From an uncultured Gemmatimonadales bacterium (GTDB lineage Bacteria; Gemmatimonadota; Gemmatimonadetes; Gemmatimonadales; GWC2-71-9): a DNA stretch of 64,000 nucleotides. How positions within the stretch are numbered: the first letter of the stretch is position 1; each line of letters starts with the position of its first letter. Below the pieces are notes generated by a model. It saw nothing but the letters and a program-made list of their open reading frames with translations, did no database searches and was not told the origin of the DNA. Where the stretch lies: assembly GCA_947259405.1 (NCBI GenBank), contig CAMYLY010000002.1:62001-126000 (forward strand), in the 5' to 3' direction. Shown here in pieces: positions 61,482 through 64,000 of the stretch. The translations under genes and the position numbers were made by a program.

Positions 61482-62587
61482 ACGCGCACATCGTTCCGGT
61501 CGACGTCGGGACAGCCTCCTACGACATCGTACTCGGGTCCGGTACTCTCGACCGCCTTGGGGAGCTGCTCGTCGAACACTGCCCCGCGCACTCGTACGCG
61601 ATCATCACCGATTCAGCGGTCGCACCACTCTACGCCGACCGCGTCCGGGCGCTGGTTGCCGGTGAGGCTCGGGCGCGCATCTACACCTTCGCAGCCGGGG
61701 AATGGAACAAAACCCGTGAGACCTGGCAGGCCCTCACCGACCAGCTCCTTGCCGACCGTCACGGGCGTGACGCCGCGATTATCGCCCTGGGCGGAGGTGT
61801 CGTGGGAGACATCGCCGGGTTCGTCGCCGCCACGTTCCGACGCGGCGTTCCGTACGTGCAGATCCCCACCTCGCTGCTCGCGATGATCGACTCGTCCATC
61901 GGCGGGAAGACCGGCGTTGACACCGGCTTCGGCAAGAACCTCGTGGGCGCATTCCACCAGCCCAATGTGGTTCTCGCCGACGTGCAGACGCTGGCAACCT
62001 TACCACCCGTCCAATTGGCCGCCGGCATGGCAGAGGCCCTGAAACATGGCGCAATCGCGGACGAGGCATACTTCGCTGACCTCGTTTCCCGCCCAGACGC
62101 GGTGCGCTCACTGGACCCCGATGTTCTGATCTCAACGGTCAAACGCAGTGTCGAAATCAAGGCGAGTGTCGTCACGGAGGACGAACGGGAGAACGGCCGT
62201 CGCGCAATTCTCAACTTCGGCCATACCGTGGCGCACGCCCTCGAGACCACGCTCGGCTACGAGCTGCTCCACGGGGAAGCGGTCGCGATCGGCATGCTCG
62301 CGGAAGCGAAGCTCGGTGTCCTGGAACACGTCACCGACCCCGGTGCAGTCGACAGCCTCCAACAAGCACTCGCAGCCTATCGCCTTCCAGTCGATATCGC
62401 TGATGACATTTCAGTCAGCGAGCTCTCCGAGGCCCTGTTGCAAGACAAGAAAACACGAGGCGGAACTGTCAAGTTTGCACTCCTCGAACGGATCGGCTCC
62501 GTTGCGGGCGAGATCGGCGCAGGATGGACTCGTACAGCGTCCAAAGAGAATATCTCAACCGTCATCCGCGATCTCGTAGCAAACTGA
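61478..62587 (+). CDS. aroB: 3-dehydroquinate synthase (probable CTG start)
   Basis: In-frame upstream sequence LNAHIVPVDVGTASYDIVLGSGTLDRLGELL...YTFAAGEWNKTRETWQALTDQLLADRHGRDAAIIALGGGVVGDIAGFVAATF, IPTSLLAMIDSSIGGKTGVD, ILNFGHTVAHALE. ORF track starts mid-motif at 61802. Confidence 0.93.
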   Translation: MNAHIVPVDVGTASYDIVLGSGTLDRLGELLVEHCPAHSYAIITDSAVAPLYADRVRALVAGEARARIYTFAAGEWNKTRETWQALTDQLLADRHGRDAAIIALGGGVVGDIAGFVAATFRRGVPYVQIPTSLLAMIDSSIGGKTGVDTGFGKNLVGAFHQPNVVLADVQTLATLPPVQLAAGMAEALKHGAIADEAYFADLVSRPDAVRSLDPDVLISTVKRSVEIKASVVTEDERENGRRAILNFGHTVAHALETTLGYELLHGEAVAIGMLAEAKLGVLEHVTDPGAVDSLQQALAAYRLPVDIADDISVSELSEALLQDKKTRGGTVKFALLERIGSVAGEIGAGWTRTASKENISTVIRDLVAN

Positions 62588-62600
62588 CCCACCCAAACAT

Positions 62601-62755
62601 GTTCTCCACATATTCTCCACACCGCTTGGCTGCGTAAGTCTATATTTTACAGTACCATAACTAGTTCGCTATACAGCCAGAATTCCCACACGTTATGCAC
62701 ATCAGTGGACAAACGTCGGAAGTGCGTAACTAAGAAGGATTTGTGATGTGGAAAA
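62601..62755. promoter_or_regulatory. Cluster of DnaA-box-like sites flanking an AT-rich island (candidate oriC or DnaA-regulated region)
   Basis: TTCTCCACA at 62601-62609 and 62612-62620 (11-bp period), TTATGCACA at 62693-62701, TTTTCCACA on minus strand 62747-62755; AT-rich 62634-62684 in a GC-rich genome. Confidence 0.5.
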
Positions 62756-62765
62756 GCGAATCTTG

Positions 62766-62794
62766 TTGACGCTGTGTCTCGTTTTTCCTATATT
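62766..62794 (+). promoter_or_regulatory. Putative strong sigma70-type promoter of sigma factor gene
   Basis: TTGACG-N17-TATATT. Confidence 0.65.
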
Positions 62795-62888
62795 CGCGGC
62801 CACTGAAGTCGGTCATTTTGGCGGGTATTCCCTTTCCCATTGCCCGCAATACAAGCAACTCCTCCGTTGACCTCAGAGAGGCTAGTGT

Positions 62889-63782
62889 ATGACCCGACTG
62901 CGTGCTACGAAGACGAGGGGCTTCTTCCGCTCCACGGCCTCCGGCGCGTTCGATCAGTACCTCCAGGACATTCAAAAACTCCCTCTCATTCCGGATCCGG
63001 CCGACGAGCGCCGGCTGGCGCGGCGTGCGCGTAAGGGAGACCAGGAGGCTGCCGAACGGCTGGTGACGGCAAACCTGCGGTTCGTGATCTCTTACGTGAA
63101 GAAGTATCAGGGACACGGGCTCGACCTTTCCGAGCTCGTAGCAATTGGGAACGAGGGTCTCCTCAAGGCGGTCAAGAAGTTCGATCCCGACCAGGGCGTG
63201 AAGTTCATTTCGTACGCCGTCTGGTGGGTCCGCCAGGCGGTCCTCAAGGCACTGGCTGAGCAGACGCGCAGCGTCCGCATACCGCTCAACCAGAACAGCC
63301 ATCTCATCAAGATGTCGCGCACCGAGACGTATCTCTCCCAGGAGCTCGGCCGCGAACCTACCGACAAGGAAATCGCCAAAGCACTGCAGGACACGGTCGA
63401 GAACGTCCGCAGCGCGAGGCGAATGACTGCCGCCGAGATGTCGCTGGATGCTCCCATCGACCGCAGCGACAAAGACGCGGCGACGTTTGGCGAGCGCTTT
63501 GCAGGCCAGGAAGGCACCGAGATAGAGGAGACCACAGACCACCGCCTTCAGCGGGAGTTTATCGACCGCATCTTCGAGAAATACCTCACCCCGCGAGAGC
63601 AGAAGATCTTGTATCTCTATTACGGCCTCGAGGAAGGATCAGAAGGCCTGACGCTAGAGAAGATCGGGGAGCTCATGGGCGTCACCCGGGAGCGCATCCG
63701 CCAGATTCGCGAGCGGGCGTTTGAGAAACTCCGGGAAAGCCCGGACGGTAAGGCTCTCATGGGATTCTGGATGGCAGCCTAG
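62889..63782 (+). CDS. Primary-like sigma-70 family RNA polymerase sigma factor (RpoD/SigA group)
   Basis: Regions 1.2-4.2: FDQYLQDIQKLPLIPDPADERRLARRARKGDQEAAERLVTANLRFVISYVKKYQGHGLDLSELVAIGNEGLLKAVKKFDPDQGVKFISYAVWWVRQAV; LTLEKIGELMGVTRERIRQIRERAFEKLR. Confidence 0.95.
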   Translation: MTRLRATKTRGFFRSTASGAFDQYLQDIQKLPLIPDPADERRLARRARKGDQEAAERLVTANLRFVISYVKKYQGHGLDLSELVAIGNEGLLKAVKKFDPDQGVKFISYAVWWVRQAVLKALAEQTRSVRIPLNQNSHLIKMSRTETYLSQELGREPTDKEIAKALQDTVENVRSARRMTAAEMSLDAPIDRSDKDAATFGERFAGQEGTEIEETTDHRLQREFIDRIFEKYLTPREQKILYLYYGLEEGSEGLTLEKIGELMGVTRERIRQIRERAFEKLRESPDGKALMGFWMAA

Positions 63783-63807
63783 CAGGGATAGCGGGAAAAC
63801 GGGACTT

Positions 63808-63840
63808 GCGGGGATAGGTCTTCGGATCTGTCCCCGCTTT
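63808..63840 (+). terminator. Rho-independent-type terminator hairpin with UUCG tetraloop
   Basis: GCGGGGATAGGTC-TTCG-GATCTGTCCCCGC: 13 continuous pairs (two GU) followed by TTT. Confidence 0.7.
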
Positions 63841-63865
63841 GCGTACAGACTACCTGCTGTCCTCG

Positions 63866-63910
63866 CTATCCCCTCTATCCCCTCTATCCCCTCTATCCCC
63901 TCTATCTTCT
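63866..63910. repeat. 9-bp tandem repeat (CTATCCCCT) x4 plus one degenerate unit
   Basis: Direct reading: CTATCCCCT x4 then CTATCTTCT. Confidence 0.9.
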
Positions 63911-63914
63911 AGTC

Positions 63915-64000
63915 ATGCCCCTCTCTCCTCAGGTCCGCGCCGCCCTCGTTCGCATCGTCAGTGATCGATGGGTTCGCGCGGCGTCCGCGCAGCTGGAGAC
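63915..64000 (+). CDS. Start of an unidentified CDS running off the right edge
   Basis: ATG at 63915: MPLSPQVRAALVRIVSDRWVRAASAQLE..., open to the end; too short to identify. Confidence 0.4.
   Translation, partial: MPLSPQVRAALVRIVSDRWVRAASAQLE

Noticed and set aside
62730-63542. 270-aa minus-strand ORF
   Set aside because: Antisense to the sigma factor gene; no recognisable motif.

Overview
GC-rich, gene-dense bacterial chromosomal window with mostly core housekeeping content. Gene content and style suggest Gemmatimonadota, but this is inference. About 60 protein-coding genes can be supported, mostly in tightly packed operons with 1-4 nt stop/start overlaps. Landmarks are: rho-ruvX-mltG; thiE/aroH (divergent); tldD/tldE; SDR-tdh-kbl; NYN/OST-HTH protein with an acyl-CoA synthetase; pbp1A/tyrS; a PorX-like response regulator-PglZ protein with an MsbA-like ABC exporter and a HIT protein; a DnaB C-terminal-only ATPase; a ~15 kb co-directional superoperon (yebC-ruvC-ruvA-[Zn ribbon]-ruvB-queA-tgt-yajC-def-fmt-tenI-thiS-thiG-rsmB-PASTA-rpe-tlpA-ybbR-tsaD-lgt); a cytochrome c-FTR1 fusion; a BamA/TamA-TamB operon; fprA; pduO-type cobalamin adenosyltransferase; phzF; aroB; and a primary-like sigma factor. 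No tRNA, rRNA, CRISPR array, prophage or transposon was recognised. Most interesting observations: an AT-rich DnaA-box cluster upstream of the sigma factor (candidate oriC or DnaA-controlled promoter); a PorX-like/ABC/HIT operon divergent from a DnaB-CTD module; a kinase-less PASTA protein at the rsmB-rpe position where PrkC sits in Firmicutes; an orphan 62-aa histidine-kinase DHp microprotein; an unannotated 55-aa zinc ribbon between ruvA and ruvB; a Tat-signal TldD; and a double-hairpin structured intergenic element near 19.6-19.75 kb. All calls are by eye; no database search was run.
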